Shown here: positions 22,468-32,462 of the stretch, piece by piece
Position numbering within the stretch: the stretch's first letter is position 1
Layout of the letters: each line of letters starts with the position of its first letter
DNA from: Branchipolynoe longqiensis
Taxonomy: Eukaryota; Annelida; Polychaeta; Phyllodocida; Polynoidae
Assembly: GCA_030323885.1 (NCBI GenBank)
Contig: CM059187.1
Span: 88,331,726-88,395,725 of the forward strand
DNA length: 64,000 nucleotides
Direction: 5' to 3'
Made by a program: the position numbers and the translations under genes
The notes under the pieces: generated by a model
Seen by the model: only the letters and a program-made list of their open reading frames with translations
What the model was told of the DNA's origin: nothing
Database searches by the model: none

Positions 22468-22707
22468 CTTGATACTTGTCACTTCCTAGCCAGGAGATCG
22501 ACATTATTAGGATAGGGCAAGGACTTGTGTGCTCAGTCTCAGGATTGTGTGACTGAGTGGGATATCAGGTCATGGTGCCAGCGGCCTGGTTTCCCAGTGG
22601 GACAGCACTATAAAGTCGCTATGAGTGCGCACTGTCACAAGTTGGTACCCGTCCTGATATGACCTGAGATGTTGCTAGGACGTAAAACAACAACAAACAA
22701 ACAAACC
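22468..22707 (+). mobile_element. SINE-A body without head, + orientation
   Basis: It runs from 'ttgatacttgtcacttcc' to 'aaaacaacaacaaacaaac'. The tRNA-like head is absent (5' truncation). Confidence 0.75.
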
Positions 22708-22792
22708 TTTTCGGTAATTATTCATTTGCTTTACTTTCTTAAAGGTAATTATTTATTTACTTTACAAAATATATATTTATATATAGCCTATA

Positions 22793-23128
22793 TAGATTAG
22801 TTAGACGAATCTTACCTGGGTATAGATGATGGATAACTGTTGTTTTACCGAGGTAGAAGCCTCGGATAGACGTGGGCTAGGGAGAGGTAAGCACATCCGG
22901 TCCAGCAATCTTTACCTACTTAATCAGGAGAAATGAGCCAAATAATCTAAAAGTACATTAACGGTGATAATGGTACCAAACTGTGAAGTTTTGTTGGTAA
23001 AACCAAAGAATAGACGTGGAAGGGAGTGGCGGGAGGGCCCTAGCCCACGTCTATCCGAGGCTTCTACCTCGGTAAAAACAACAGTTATCCATCATCTATA
23101 CCCAGGTAAGATTCGTCTAACTAATCTA
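22793..23128. repeat. 336 bp palindrome abutting DIRS copy 2
   Basis: The arms are 22793-22882 and 23038-23128, inverse complements apart from one additional A. It is the reverse complement of the unit at 15032-15367 with about 15 differences in the spacer but only one paired difference in the arms: 'ggtagaagcc' here and 'ggtataagcc' there, matched in both arms. Confidence 0.85.
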
Positions 23129-23176
23129 TTTTACCTCGGTATACAGCCTCAGGCTAGCCTCAGGCTAGGGAGAGGT
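23129..23176 (+). repeat. Inverted terminal repeat, recombinase end of DIRS copy 2
   Basis: It begins TTTTACCTCGGTATACAG directly after the palindrome and runs to 'gggagaggt'. It is the inverse of 28169-28216. Confidence 0.85.
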
Positions 23177-23305
23177 TTACGTAAACTCATTTATCCTGTA
23201 TTCTAATGTCAAAAATCAATAACAATTGTTAAACATGTATGAACATCAACCAGCAAAATTAAAGAGTTTTGGTGAAAACGAAGTGTATTCTCACCTACTG
23301 CTGAT

Positions 23306-24400
23306 CTAGTCTTGTAGCAGCTGTCGGGCTACTGTGCTCGACTTTTCTAATCGTTTGTTGTAGTGGGTTGCAAACGACCGTGCTGTCTTCCATCCTGCAT
23401 GGGCCAGGATCCGCTTAACAGAGATGCCCAGGAGTCGTGCCTTAGACACCATCGCACCCCTTGTTGAATGGGAGGCATATTTGTCCGTGTCTACGCCTGC
23501 CATTTTCAACATTCTAATTGTCCATCTCGCTAGAGTATCTCGCGAAATGCCTTTGTGTGGCTTAATAAAGCTCACCAAAAGCTGTCTTGACTGTCGTAAG
23601 TCTTTTGTCTTGGATATATATGCCCTAATGGCCGAGACAACACAAAGTTTTGAGTCTTCTGTGAAACTACTAACACTAATCGTAGATAAAGGGTCACCTA
23701 ATCTGTTAGATTTTAATAACTTTGACAAATCAAATGTGGCCTCTCTTTCTATCTATCTCTAGGCCGTCTAACGATAACGCTACAATAGTTTGACCCCTGT
23801 GTCCTGTTACTAACAAAAGGAGCAAAGCTACCTTAAAACCTAATTGTTTAAGATCTAAATGCTTATTATGAGGCCACTGTTTGAGTAAATCAAACACTAC
23901 CGACACATCCCAAAAGCGACTGTATTTCGGTTTTGGTGGATTCTCTGATAAATCGACCTAATAATCCAATGAATGACATGGTGTTTTCCAAATGTCTCAT
24001 TATTTATCCGTGGCAGGATAACCGATAAAGCACAACGAGCAGCATTAATAGCTCCGAACCCTAATCCTTCATCCTCCAACCCTCTGAGAAATTTACCAAC
24101 TTGTGAAATAGTAGGATTCATGGGTTTAACTTTGTTAACTATACAAAAAACACCCCATTTCCTCAAATATGTAGTATACATTTTAACCGTACCTTTACGC
24201 CAAGCATCTGCCACCAGTCTTTGTTGTGTAATTTTATCTAAACCAAATTGTTCTAAATATTTATTTAAAAAAGGAATGCCCACAACGGGGTTGTGGACAC
24301 GTCCCCTCGTCGTTTTAGAGGGCCTTGGTGTGTCAGATTGTCTGGCGATCTTCGGAATCGGAGGCAATCTTTGGCGGCTGCCTGTATGCCCGGTAGCCAA
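23306..24400 (-). pseudogene. DIRS tyrosine recombinase, copy 2 (frameshifted)
   Basis: Homologous to 13981-14856. The N-terminal part (about 24400-23930) is open until a shift just after SIYQR. The C-terminal 140 residues (23728-23306) are open and keep HSTR, LAHAGW and THYNKR. Near 23750 one base is missing relative to copy 1 (in 'gatagaaagagg'). At least two frameshifts separate the first catalytic Arg region from the rest, so no active enzyme is expected. Confidence 0.85.
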
Positions 24401-26259
24401 GGCTGCGTGTGCCAGTCGGGAACGATTAATATTGCGTGTGCTTTGTCCATCCTTATTTTTCTGCTTACCCGGCTGATCAAGCTGAATGGGGGGAAGATAT
24501 AATAAAATTTATTCCCCCAGGTGAGAGAAAAAGCATCTATATGCCATGCATCCGGTTCTGGCTGCCATGAGACATATTTATCAATCTTACAATTGTTTCG
24601 TGAAGCAAATAAGTCCACTTCAGGTTGGCCCCACTTTTGGCACACTGTGGCGAAAATTTGTGGCTTAAGAGCCCATTCTAAGTGGTCATAAAATTGTCGA
24701 CTTTTATGATCCGCTAAAGTGTTCTGCTTTCCGGGAATATAAGCTACTGTTAACCAAACTTTCTTCATTTGGGCCCAATCCCAAATTTTTCGGGCCATAG
24801 CATTACATGGTTTTGACTTTGTCCCACCCATATTGCGTACATATGCCATTGCTGTGGTATTATCCGTTAAAATACGGACGTGTGTACGTGGTACTTTAAC
24901 CAAACTAGCGAGGCCTAAGTAAATAGCTCGTAGCTCTAGGACATTAATATGATCAGAATCTTCCTCTTTTAACCAACGTCCACCAGTTGCTACGGACTCG
25001 CAATGTGCACCCCAACCTTCTAGTGAAGCGTCAGTAGTAACTACTGTGTTGGGTTCATTCATCCGTATGGGGTTGGGGGAATTTTCAATATTATCGAACC
25101 ACCAATTAATATCATTCAGTCCTTCCTCGGAAATAAACATTTTCCTTTCAAAATTGCCTTTAGTACGAGCCAACCCTAAGTTCTTATCTATCTCCAAAGA
25201 TTTGATATGGGCTTTGCCATATAGAATAGCCGGGGCGTAGGCAATAAGTATGCCAACTAGCACCGCGACCTGTCTAATCTTTGGCCTACTTAAGGCGACC
25301 AAGTGAGACGCCGTATCATGAAACTTAAGCAGCTTGTTATCTGGGAGTGAAACAGTCATACAGCGCGTGTTAATAATAAATCCTAAACATTTCAGTTCAG
25401 TTGTTGGGACAAAAACAGATTTGTTATAATTTAAATAAAATCCTAACGTAGTCAGGAGGGAACATAAATCTTCCACCGCTTGTTGACAGTCATCATAGGA
25501 TTGTGACACAATGAAGGAATCATCTATGTAGGGAAACATAGTATGTCCCTTATTCGCCATCACCGAGAAAACGGGTTTCAACAGTTTAGTAAACAAACGG
25601 GGAGCACAGGCTAAGCCATTCGGCATACAAGTAAATTGAAAAAGTGTACCTTTCCAAATAAACCGTAAGAATTTCCGGTGTAGTTCAAATATCGGGACTG
25701 TATAATATGCATCCTGTAAGTCAACACTAGCCATCCATGCATTTTGTGTTACCAAGTCTCTGGCTGTGTCAAGTGAAAACATTTTGAAATGTTGATACTC
25801 TACTAGTTCGTTTAACTTAGTTAAATCTAAAATCATACGGATATGGCCATTTGGCTTTGGCCTTGAAAATATATTAGAGATAAACTCCCCTGGAGTGTGT
25901 AACACCTGTTCAATAATACCCTTAGACTCAAAGAGCGTAACCTGTTCAGATAATGCTCGTTCTTCAATCTCATTAAACTTGTACGGAAAAGGTATCCGTT
26001 TTTGTAAAGGGATTTCCGTAAAGGGAATCTTAACACCGGTAACAATATTCAAAATGTTAACGTCAGAAGTAATGTCATACCAAGAAGAAATACAATTAAC
26101 AATATTTCCTGCACAAAATTCCCTTACGTCTGTTTGTGTAGACTCCGCCACCCGCTTAGGTAGTTGGGTCTGCGTAGCCATGTCTATTTGTTGACTGGTC
26201 GTGGGAAGGATTGTTTCGGGGCAAACTCCTTCCTGAACGGGCGGTTGCCGTCGTTCCAC
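24265..26259 (-). CDS. DIRS RT-RNase H-methyltransferase-like polyprotein, copy 2
   Basis: An intact 664-residue frame. RT lies at about residues 120-310 with the catalytic YIDD at 244-247. RNase H lies at about 405-520 (Asp410 in TTDAS, Glu442 in LELRA, Asp466 in LTDN, Asp in NTLADHKS). The last 110 residues (EVDLFASRNN, DAFSLTWGN, IFPPFSLI, LIVPDW) resemble the phage-type Dam N6-adenine methyltransferase domain known from DIRS elements, with FPPF at the usual D/NPPY/F position; this is inferred from pattern only. The frame overlaps gag (ends 26184) by 76 nt and the recombinase frame by about 136 nt, so downstream frames may depend on frameshifting or reinitiation. Confidence 0.9.
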   Translation of the reverse strand: MERRQPPVQEGVCPETILPTTSQQIDMATQTQLPKRVAESTQTDVREFCAGNIVNCISSWYDITSDVNILNIVTGVKIPFTEIPLQKRIPFPYKFNEIEERALSEQVTLFESKGIIEQVLHTPGEFISNIFSRPKPNGHIRMILDLTKLNELVEYQHFKMFSLDTARDLVTQNAWMASVDLQDAYYTVPIFELHRKFLRFIWKGTLFQFTCMPNGLACAPRLFTKLLKPVFSVMANKGHTMFPYIDDSFIVSQSYDDCQQAVEDLCSLLTTLGFYLNYNKSVFVPTTELKCLGFIINTRCMTVSLPDNKLLKFHDTASHLVALSRPKIRQVAVLVGILIAYAPAILYGKAHIKSLEIDKNLGLARTKGNFERKMFISEEGLNDINWWFDNIENSPNPIRMNEPNTVVTTDASLEGWGAHCESVATGGRWLKEEDSDHINVLELRAIYLGLASLVKVPRTHVRILTDNTTAMAYVRNMGGTKSKPCNAMARKIWDWAQMKKVWLTVAYIPGKQNTLADHKSRQFYDHLEWALKPQIFATVCQKWGQPEVDLFASRNNCKIDKYVSWQPEPDAWHIDAFSLTWGNKFYYIFPPFSLISRVSRKIRMDKAHAILIVPDWHTQPWLPGIQAAAKDCLRFRRSPDNLTHQGPLKRRGDVSTTPLWAFLF

Positions 26260-27494
26260 CCTTGCCGGTCTCCTCGACCTCTGCCCCTGGGCTGATAGCC
26301 GTAGGATGGGCCGGACCTGCCAGCCCTGGCTCCTCGACGAGGACGAAAATCCCCTCGGGGTCGACGGAATCTGGAAGAGTCGGTTTTCTTGGCCTCCAGG
26401 TTACGACCACTCTTGGCCTCCGTTTCTACCTCTTTAAAGAGGTATGGCAGTTGGCCCCCAAACATTTTCCCCTTATCCAGAGGTTTGCCTTTGATTGGCT
26501 TGGGGGGCAAGAAGAGTGTATATTCCTTGCCATCGTTGTCCATAACCTTTTTAGACCTGGCGACTTCCTTTCCTGCTTGGGTACTGACCGCCTTGAAAAC
26601 ATTTTCATAGCGACGATAACTCAGAAAATTACTGGCGGCTGTAAGGAGGGCCATGCCCTTGTCCATACCTCTAGCCAGTGAGGAGAACTTGTTCTCTGTC
26701 TGCATCCGGTTCGCGACCGGAACGACTGAAGCGAGTACGCCCAAAACTGCTTTGTGGACGGTAAACAGTGCTGTTTCAAATCGCTTCTTCTCTTCGTTAA
26801 GATGGATGCCAGCATCCATCTCCTTAACGACACTAGCTGGGATACCTTTGATGCCGGAAATTTGTTCTGTGATCTTATTGATCACCTCGGCTGGCTTAAA
26901 GGTATTGAAGTGTCCTTTGATAGTCTCACGCATCATGGTCGTTGTTCTGACCTTCTTACCCTTTTGAATAGGGCAGCGCTTGCGAATCTTTCCGCCCAGC
27001 TTGGCATAAACGCCATCTCTTTCTGTATCTGAGTCGGATTCAGTAGTCGACGAGTCAGACGATGAATCGGAAGAAGAATCCTTCTTTTTCTTCTTACTCT
27101 TCTTCTTTTGCTTCTTCACTTTCTTACTTTTGGTGGCTTTCGTGTAGTCATCACCCGAGGAACTAGCGGGTCTTTTCCGCTTTTTGCCCTTAACGTGCGT
27201 GGGCTCAGCCGCCGAATCAGTCTCAAAATCCGTGACATCCTGCCAACCAGAGTCATCTGGGTCAAACTGTTGGTCTTTGCTTTGGAGCTCTTTCATACGT
27301 TGCTCCACTAGCCGATTGACCTGCAAGGTCAAGTCCGCTGGGAACACCTCGTCGTCATCACTGTCTCTATCCGAAAGCACGTGGGCTCCCTGAAGCGGAG
27401 ACGGCGGAGCTGTCCTATCGGGAGACGTATCGTAGCCGGTAGGCACGCGTCCCTCCGCCGCTGCAGGCGGCGGCTTGTTTCGTTTCGTAGCCAT
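26184..27494 (-). CDS. DIRS gag-like ORF1, copy 2
   Basis: An intact 436-residue frame starting MATKRNKPPP. It has a proline/acidic N-terminus, then KKxKKxKK lysine clusters (possible nuclear localisation) and a Ser/Asp tract (about residues 115-160). A conserved helical middle (residues 170-350) follows, and the C-terminus is rich in Arg-Gly (RPRGDFRPRRG, QPRGRGRGDRQG). No zinc knuckle is seen; RNA binding through the RG region is inferred. Copy 1 retains the same protein except for a deletion of about 50 nt near the start. Confidence 0.85.
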   Translation of the reverse strand: MATKRNKPPPAAAEGRVPTGYDTSPDRTAPPSPLQGAHVLSDRDSDDDEVFPADLTLQVNRLVEQRMKELQSKDQQFDPDDSGWQDVTDFETDSAAEPTHVKGKKRKRPASSSGDDYTKATKSKKVKKQKKKSKKKKKDSSSDSSSDSSTTESDSDTERDGVYAKLGGKIRKRCPIQKGKKVRTTTMMRETIKGHFNTFKPAEVINKITEQISGIKGIPASVVKEMDAGIHLNEEKKRFETALFTVHKAVLGVLASVVPVANRMQTENKFSSLARGMDKGMALLTAASNFLSYRRYENVFKAVSTQAGKEVARSKKVMDNDGKEYTLFLPPKPIKGKPLDKGKMFGGQLPYLFKEVETEAKSGRNLEAKKTDSSRFRRPRGDFRPRRGARAGRSGPSYGYQPRGRGRGDRQGWNDGNRPFRKEFAPKQSFPRPVNK

Positions 27495-28168
27495 CGGTTC
27501 TGTAACCCAAAAAAGGAAACTTAATAACCGGAATCAACTCAACTGAACACCGAAGTGACGCCAGAAACTGGGTTGAGGATATCTTGGTAACGAGTAACGT
27601 ATTTACACCGTTCTCGAAACAGGCGTGGTAAGCTAAATTTTCCGTAGGTTTTAGGTATCGAAACCAACCGTACGTGGGGTAGGCTTCTAGAACCTCCCAT
27701 CTCTCTGTTCCATACACTTCTCTCACCCACGGCTACTGCGCCAGCAAGTGAGAGAAAATGCTACGAAACTCGGAGAAACGCCTCATCAAAAGGGGAGTCC
27801 ATAAAAGAAACCCAGGATCTTCCCCAACATCACCCTCTATTAGGGTCCGAAGGAATGTCCACAGGAGATGTGACGGTGTCACCATCTCTACCCGTACAAA
27901 GCGGGTTAAATCGAACCACTGGCCAAGACAAAGGAATCCTTTGTTCTATCCGATTCAAATTTTTAAACGTCAATCTTGTCCAAACTGGACGTACGAAAGT
28001 TCTGAACTTTCCAATCTAGATGCTATAACGCATCATAAACAAGCTCAACCAAAATAATCATGATTACTTACAGTTGTTAGCTTGTTTGTAGATAAATCCA
28101 ACTGGAGCAGCTCACGAGCGTCCTCCGGTCGTGAGCTTTTTATGCTAATTGCTGGACCGGATGTGCTT
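27495..28168 (-). other. DIRS copy 2 5' untranslated region
   Basis: Similar to 10029-10707 in copy 1, including the 'ccggatgtgcttacctctcc' subterminal motif next to the ITR that is reused in the palindromes. Confidence 0.6.
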
Positions 28169-28216
28169 ACCTCTCCCTAGCCTGAGGCTAGCCTGAGGCT
28201 GTATACCGAGGTAAAA
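28169..28216 (-). repeat. Inverted terminal repeat, gag end of DIRS copy 2
   Basis: It ends ctgtataccgaggtaaaa next to (TA)n at 28217-28231. On the - strand this is the left terminus of the element. Confidence 0.85.
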
Positions 28217-28322
28217 TATATATATATATATTAGGGGGGGGGTCCTTCGGTGAGATAGAGAGATCGATAGGGATAGATAAATAGATAGAGATATTTGAGT
28301 TATGACCGGTTGAATTGATATT

Positions 28323-28505
28323 GTCATGGGGGTGATGAAAATGGGAAATACTGTGCCTAGAGCGGGACTCGAACCCACATCTCTTTGCATTCCGGGCCAG
28401 TGTGCTAACCATTACACCACCTAGGCTCCCTGATATCAACACACTCCCCACGCCTACCTGTCTATGTGGTTACTTGCCTGAGAGGTCAGTGCAGACCACT
28501 ACACT
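28323..28505 (-). mobile_element. SINE-C, - orientation, copy 1
   Basis: Read on the - strand it holds a tRNA-like head with an A box (taggtggtgtaatggttagc) and a B box (gtgggttcgagtcccgc). It is nearly identical to the copy at 28643-28825. Confidence 0.75.
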
Positions 28506-28642
28506 CGTCCCCCTGGAATTGTAAGTCTTGTAATGCTTACAATTACATACATACAGGCAATGCACTAACACATACATACACAGGGTAGGTTCAACAACCA
28601 TTCAGCGCAAAGCTTGTACAGGATCCTGATCACGGCAACCAG

Positions 28643-28825
28643 TGTCATGGGGGCGATGAAAATGGGAAATACTGCGCCTAGAGTGGGACTTGAACCCACA
28701 TCTCTTTGCATTCCGGGCCAGTGTGCTAACCATTACACCACCTAGGCTCCCTGATATCAACACACTCCCCAAGCCTACCTGTCTATGTGGTTACTTGCCT
28801 GAGAGGTCAGTGCAGACCACTACAA
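28643..28825 (-). mobile_element. SINE-C, - orientation, copy 2
   Basis: Direct repeat of 28323-28505, 320 bp further on, with only a few substitutions. This suggests a recent tandem or segmental duplication rather than two old insertions. Confidence 0.75.
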
Positions 28826-28935
28826 TACTAACGTTATTACTGTCAGGATCGTTTACTTGAGTTTCAAAATCAAGGCTAGAACTCGTGATTTCTCAATAAA
28901 TCCTAGTTTCTTTTGTTTGTGTTCACAGCATGCTT

Positions 28936-29050
28936 TGGTTGGTTGGTTGTTGGAGTTTTACATCCTGACAACATCTAAGGTCATATCAGGATGGGTACTG
29001 ACTTGTGACAGTGTGCACTCATCGCGACTTTATAGACCAGTGCTGCCCAC
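28936..29050 (-). mobile_element. SINE-A outer copy, left part (split)
   Basis: The inverse 3' end 'ttgttggagttttacatcc' runs into the body up to 'gactttatag', where another SINE-A in opposite orientation is inserted. The rest is at 29378-29602. Confidence 0.75.
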
Positions 29051-29377
29051 CGGGCGCCGTGGCCGAATCGGTAGAGCACAGGCCTCGCGTGCGGAAGATT
29101 GGGAGTTCGCGAGTTCGCTTCCAGGTCAAGTCAAACCAATGACTTAAAAAATTGATACTTGTCACTTCCTAGCCTGGTGCTCGACATTATTAGGATAGGA
29201 CAAGGGCTGGTTAGCTCGGTGTCAGGATAATGTGACTGAGTGGGATATCGGGTCATGGTGCCGGTGGCCTGATTCCCCAGTGGGGCAGCACTATAATATC
29301 GCCATGAGTGTGTACTATCACAAGTCGGTACCCGTCCTGATGTGACCTTAGATGTTGCTAGGACGTAAAACAACAAC
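29051..29377 (+). mobile_element. SINE-A inserted inside another SINE-A
   Basis: A complete copy with type-1 head 'cgtggccgaatcggtagagc' and 3' end 'cgtaaaacaacaac'. It is flanked by a duplicated 'tatag(accag)tgctgcccac' (left, about 29031-29050) and 'tatagtgctgccccac' (right, 29378-29393), a target-site duplication of about 15 bp with a 5 bp difference. Confidence 0.8.
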
Positions 29378-29602
29378 TATAGTGCTGCCCCACTGAGAAA
29401 TCAGGCCGCTGGTACCATGACCTGATATCCCACCCGGTCACATTATCCTGACCATGAGCTAACCAGCCCATGCCCTATCCTATTAATGCTGAGAGCCAGG
29501 CTAGGAAGCGACAAGTATCAATTTTGTAAGTCATTGGTTCGGTTTAGCTGATCTCCCGCACGCGAGGCCCATGCTCTACCGATTCGGTCACCACACCCGG
29601 TC
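29378..29602 (-). mobile_element. SINE-A outer copy, right part
   Basis: It continues the SINE begun at 28936 through the body to a type-1 head at 29550-29602 ('ctaccgattcggtcacc'). Confidence 0.75.
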
Positions 29603-30242
29603 ACAACATGCTCTAGGCTCACTGTCAGTATTGCCAGTTAGTATTACGATCCAGTCGTTAATGTTGGACGTATTCGAATTATCCACCAAATGAAATGGAC
29701 ACACATTTGAATTTTTCCTGGCGCCATTTTATTCCTGTAGTTAGCTAATGTGACCTTCGCTGTGAATATGTCGCATTGCTGCTATTATAGTATTAATCAT
29801 ATTCACATGCTTGTATTGAAGTTTACCTGGAATTCTGAACTGGTTAAATTTGTGGCAAATGACAGCAACATTTAATTTTTAAAACATAGTTAAGCTTAGC
29901 TATGTTTATATGCATTGCATACTCACACGCACGCGAACACACACATATCAGTGATAGAAATAAGTACAATTGTTCACTTGTCCGTCTGGATTTTCACTTG
30001 TCCAGCACAGGGCCGCAGCACAGAATCACGTGTTTTTCAGACCAAAATTATCATTTGTCCAACGGACAAGGTTAATCCATATTCTACTTGTCCGTGCCTA
30101 TTCTCACTTGTCTCGGATAAGTGGACAAGCTCTTATTTCGAACTTAGATGTAGCCAGGAGGTGAAACTCCAAGAAACAACCTTCTATGCGGCAATGAATG
30201 TTTAATGTGTGCACCCATGTTCAAGTTTGATGTGTTGGATCA
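29603..30242. other. No gene; SINE-A tail fragment
   Basis: A CA-rich patch lies at about 29925-29947. At 30143-30180 'cttagatgtagccaggagg...aaactccaag' looks like a SINE-A 3' end. Several 'cacttgtcc' motifs lie at 29975-30125. Confidence 0.35.
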
Positions 30243-30868
30243 ACTGGATGTACTTGCTTTTGGGGGGTGTTCGTAACCTTGTGACTGTTACCGGCTGCAG
30301 AACTGCAGCAATATTGAAAGGCCCCAATAAATCGGTCCAGTCTTTGGTTGAAGATTAATCTTCAGTGGGGACGGTTGTAGAAGCTGGGGATGTCTTTATA
30401 ACATTCAAAACGGCGAAGCGTTGGGGCGGCCCCGAATCTCTCTGGTCTGGCGGTAGCAGAGCACTCATATCCAGTTGACAGCAGCATGGGTTTAGGAGGA
30501 AGGGACGGGTAAAGGTGGATCCAGCGGTTCCAGCGACAAGAACAAAGTGAGAGAAACAATAAGGTAAAGGGCCCCACCCAAGCAAACAACTCCCTTGATC
30601 AGGGGGAGAAGTAAGCCTGGGAGAAAGAAAATAAAGGGTAGAGTATAGGAAAGAGAAATGAGGAGAGTTGAGTCAAAGGACCGTGTTTATTTGATCTAGG
30701 GTGACCAGCCGGTGAGCCAAAGACACGGACAGAGTAAGAGTAGAAAGTGAAATGCTGGCGGGCTCCCCCTCCTGGAACTCTTTTCAGACATAATCAAGGA
30801 GGAACATAGCCAGCAGAGAGGAGATAGAGAGAGGTGTGGACGAAGTGCGGTCCGGATAGCAAGTGCAA
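30243..30868 (-). repeat. Unclassified ~600 bp repeat, copy A
   Basis: It is the inverse of 54997-55508, with shared blocks such as 'gaagattaatcttca', 'cttcctcctgaaccc' (inverse) and 'tagcaagtg'. The two copies differ by substitutions and indels. No protein domain or clear terminal repeats are seen, so the class is unknown. Confidence 0.6.
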
Positions 30869-30874
30869 CTGGAC

Positions 30875-30973
30875 GTAGACAATTTGGTGTTTTTATCGGA
30901 CTATGATGTAGACGATTTGCTGCTTTTATCGGACTATTAGGTAGACGAGTTTCTGCTTTTCTCTGACTATGCG
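30875..30973 (+). repeat. 33 bp tandem repeat, three units
   Basis: Units start with 'gtagac' at 30875, 30908 and 30941 and contain 'tttttatcggactat' or variants. The array ends about 105 bp before the HMBS acceptor at 31079. Confidence 0.65.
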
Positions 30974-31079
30974 GCTTTAAAGGTGGCGAGTTGCCGCTGT
31001 GCCTGTACATTCGGCTCTCTATGTGGATGTGTGATTTAATGAGTTGTTTTAATAATTCAGTGTGGTTCATTGCTTCCAG

Positions 31080-31157
31080 GCGAGACGACCCCCACGATGC
31101 AGTGGTGATGCACCCCAAGTACCAGGACAGAACATTGGACACCTTGCCAGAAGGCAG
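31080..31157 (+). CDS. HMBS: HMBS exon a (internal; first seen)
   Basis: The acceptor is 'tgcttccag' before 31080 and the donor 'gtatgt' at 31158. It encodes RDDPHDAVVMHPKY...LDTLPEG, matching the KRENPHDAVVFHPKF region of vertebrate HMBS. It starts and ends with split codons (the last AG joins the T at 41033 to give Ser). Confidence 0.93.
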
Positions 31158-31382
31158 GTATGTAACACCGGTTGGCATGGTAACCACTTTATGTCCCTGC
31201 CGCCACCAGTACACCAAAATCGACGTTTGGGGCGGGTGGTGGTGGTGGTGGTGTTGGTGGCATATGTTGTTTTTGGTTTTTGGTTTTGGTTGTTTTTTGA
31301 AGAGATAATACGTAGGTATAAGTAGGAATGTTGCGCGCTAGTGCATATAGATTAATTATAGGTCAATCCGCTGCGCTAGATT

Positions 31383-31650
31383 GATTTGTTTGTTTGTTGT
31401 GGTTTTACCTCCTAGCAACATCTAAGGTCATATCAGGATGGGTCCCGACTTGTGACAGTGCACACTCATGGCAAGGACTTGGTGGATCAGTGTTAGGATA
31501 ATGTGACTGAGTGCGATATCAGGTCATGGTGCTGGTGGCCTGGTCTCCCAGTGGGGCAGCACTATAAAGTTGCCATGCATGCGTGCGCACTGTCACAAGT
31601 CGGTACACGTCCTGATATGACCTTAGATGTTGCTAGGACTTAAAACAACT
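31383..31650. mobile_element. Head-to-head SINE-A hybrid
   Basis: It starts as an inverse SINE-A 3' end (31383-31472) and switches at 'catggcaagg' into a + oriented SINE-A body that runs to its 3' end at 31650. Both outer ends are therefore 3' ends and both heads are missing. Confidence 0.7.
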
Positions 31651-32088
31651 TACATACATCCAGTGTGACAGAACGTACTGTCATAAGTCGGTCATCATCA
31701 TCATCATCATCATGGAAGCTGCCTGCAAAAGTGTTGAAGTGCTGCTGGCTTTTGCAAGTTACCAGCGGCACTCTCTCGGGGAGCAAATAGAGGTTTCACA
31801 CCGGCAAGAACATGTCAAGACAGGCGCAAAACTATTTGTCCCTGCAGTGGCTGGTCGGGAGATGTTGGGAGTTCCATACATCAACCGCCCTTAATGCTGC
31901 CACAGTGACATGGTTTTCTGTTTAGGGTTTGCTCCCTTAGCCTTCGGTTCTGTCAAGGACCTGTACCAGAAGGCAGTGGTTTACAACTCTGCAAGGCAGG
32001 GGCGTCAAACTCCCTAAACACATAAGTCGGTACCCGTCCCGATATGGCACTAAATGTCGCTAGGCCATAACCCCAATAAAATATAGTT
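31651..32088. other. HMBS intron; (CAT)n and unassigned sequence
   Basis: A (CAT)7-like run lies at 31689-31711. The 60-residue open frame that follows (31712-31894) has no recognisable motif and I do not call it a gene. Confidence 0.35.
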
Positions 32089-32285
32089 GCATAATCCGAT
32101 GGTTGGGAGTTTCTGTCAAGATTAATTTGAGATTAAGTATTATTATTAAGCTTATATATTAAGTTTATTATTACAATCTACTTTGTTTTTGTTTGAAGTA
32201 GCTTTTATTTTAAAGAGCAAACTTTGGAAATATTTGAAGTAAAAACATGCATAAATAATTGTGGTGTGCATGTATTTTTATTTTT
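32089..32285 (+). mobile_element. MITE-X fragment
   Basis: It starts TTGCATAATCCGATGGTT and retains 'agtttctgtc' and 'tttgaagtagcttttatt'. The right half of the element is missing. Confidence 0.6.
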
Positions 32286-32387
32286 AATTTATTTATAGTT
32301 TTGTTGGTACATTAGTCGATTAAGCAGGGGAAATTTCAATCGCGAACAATTGGTCTTCCTCATTCCACTGCTCCTTGCTAATAAATG

Positions 32388-32462
32388 TACATACATACAT
32401 ACATACATACATACATACATACATACATACATACATACATACATACATACATACAACATACA
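32388..32462. repeat. (ACAT)n microsatellite
   Basis: About 17 uninterrupted tetranucleotide units. Confidence 0.95.

Larger units (their letters stand above)
23129..28216 (-). mobile_element. DIRS-like tyrosine-recombinase retrotransposon, copy 2
   Basis: The element is about 5.09 kb on the - strand, with inverted terminal repeats at 23129-23176 and 28169-28216 and the same gene order as copy 1. Gag and the RT polyprotein are intact; the recombinase is frameshifted. The junction with the palindrome is identical to copy 1, and the other end again borders (TA)n. The two copies therefore share structure but carry different inactivating lesions. Confidence 0.9.

Noticed and set aside
28360..28430. 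tRNA gene candidate on the - strand
   Set aside because: Head of SINE-C; an identical unit recurs 320 bp away with the same body.
31712..31894. 60-residue open frame in an HMBS intron
   Set aside because: No motif and no splice sites that fit the HMBS frame.
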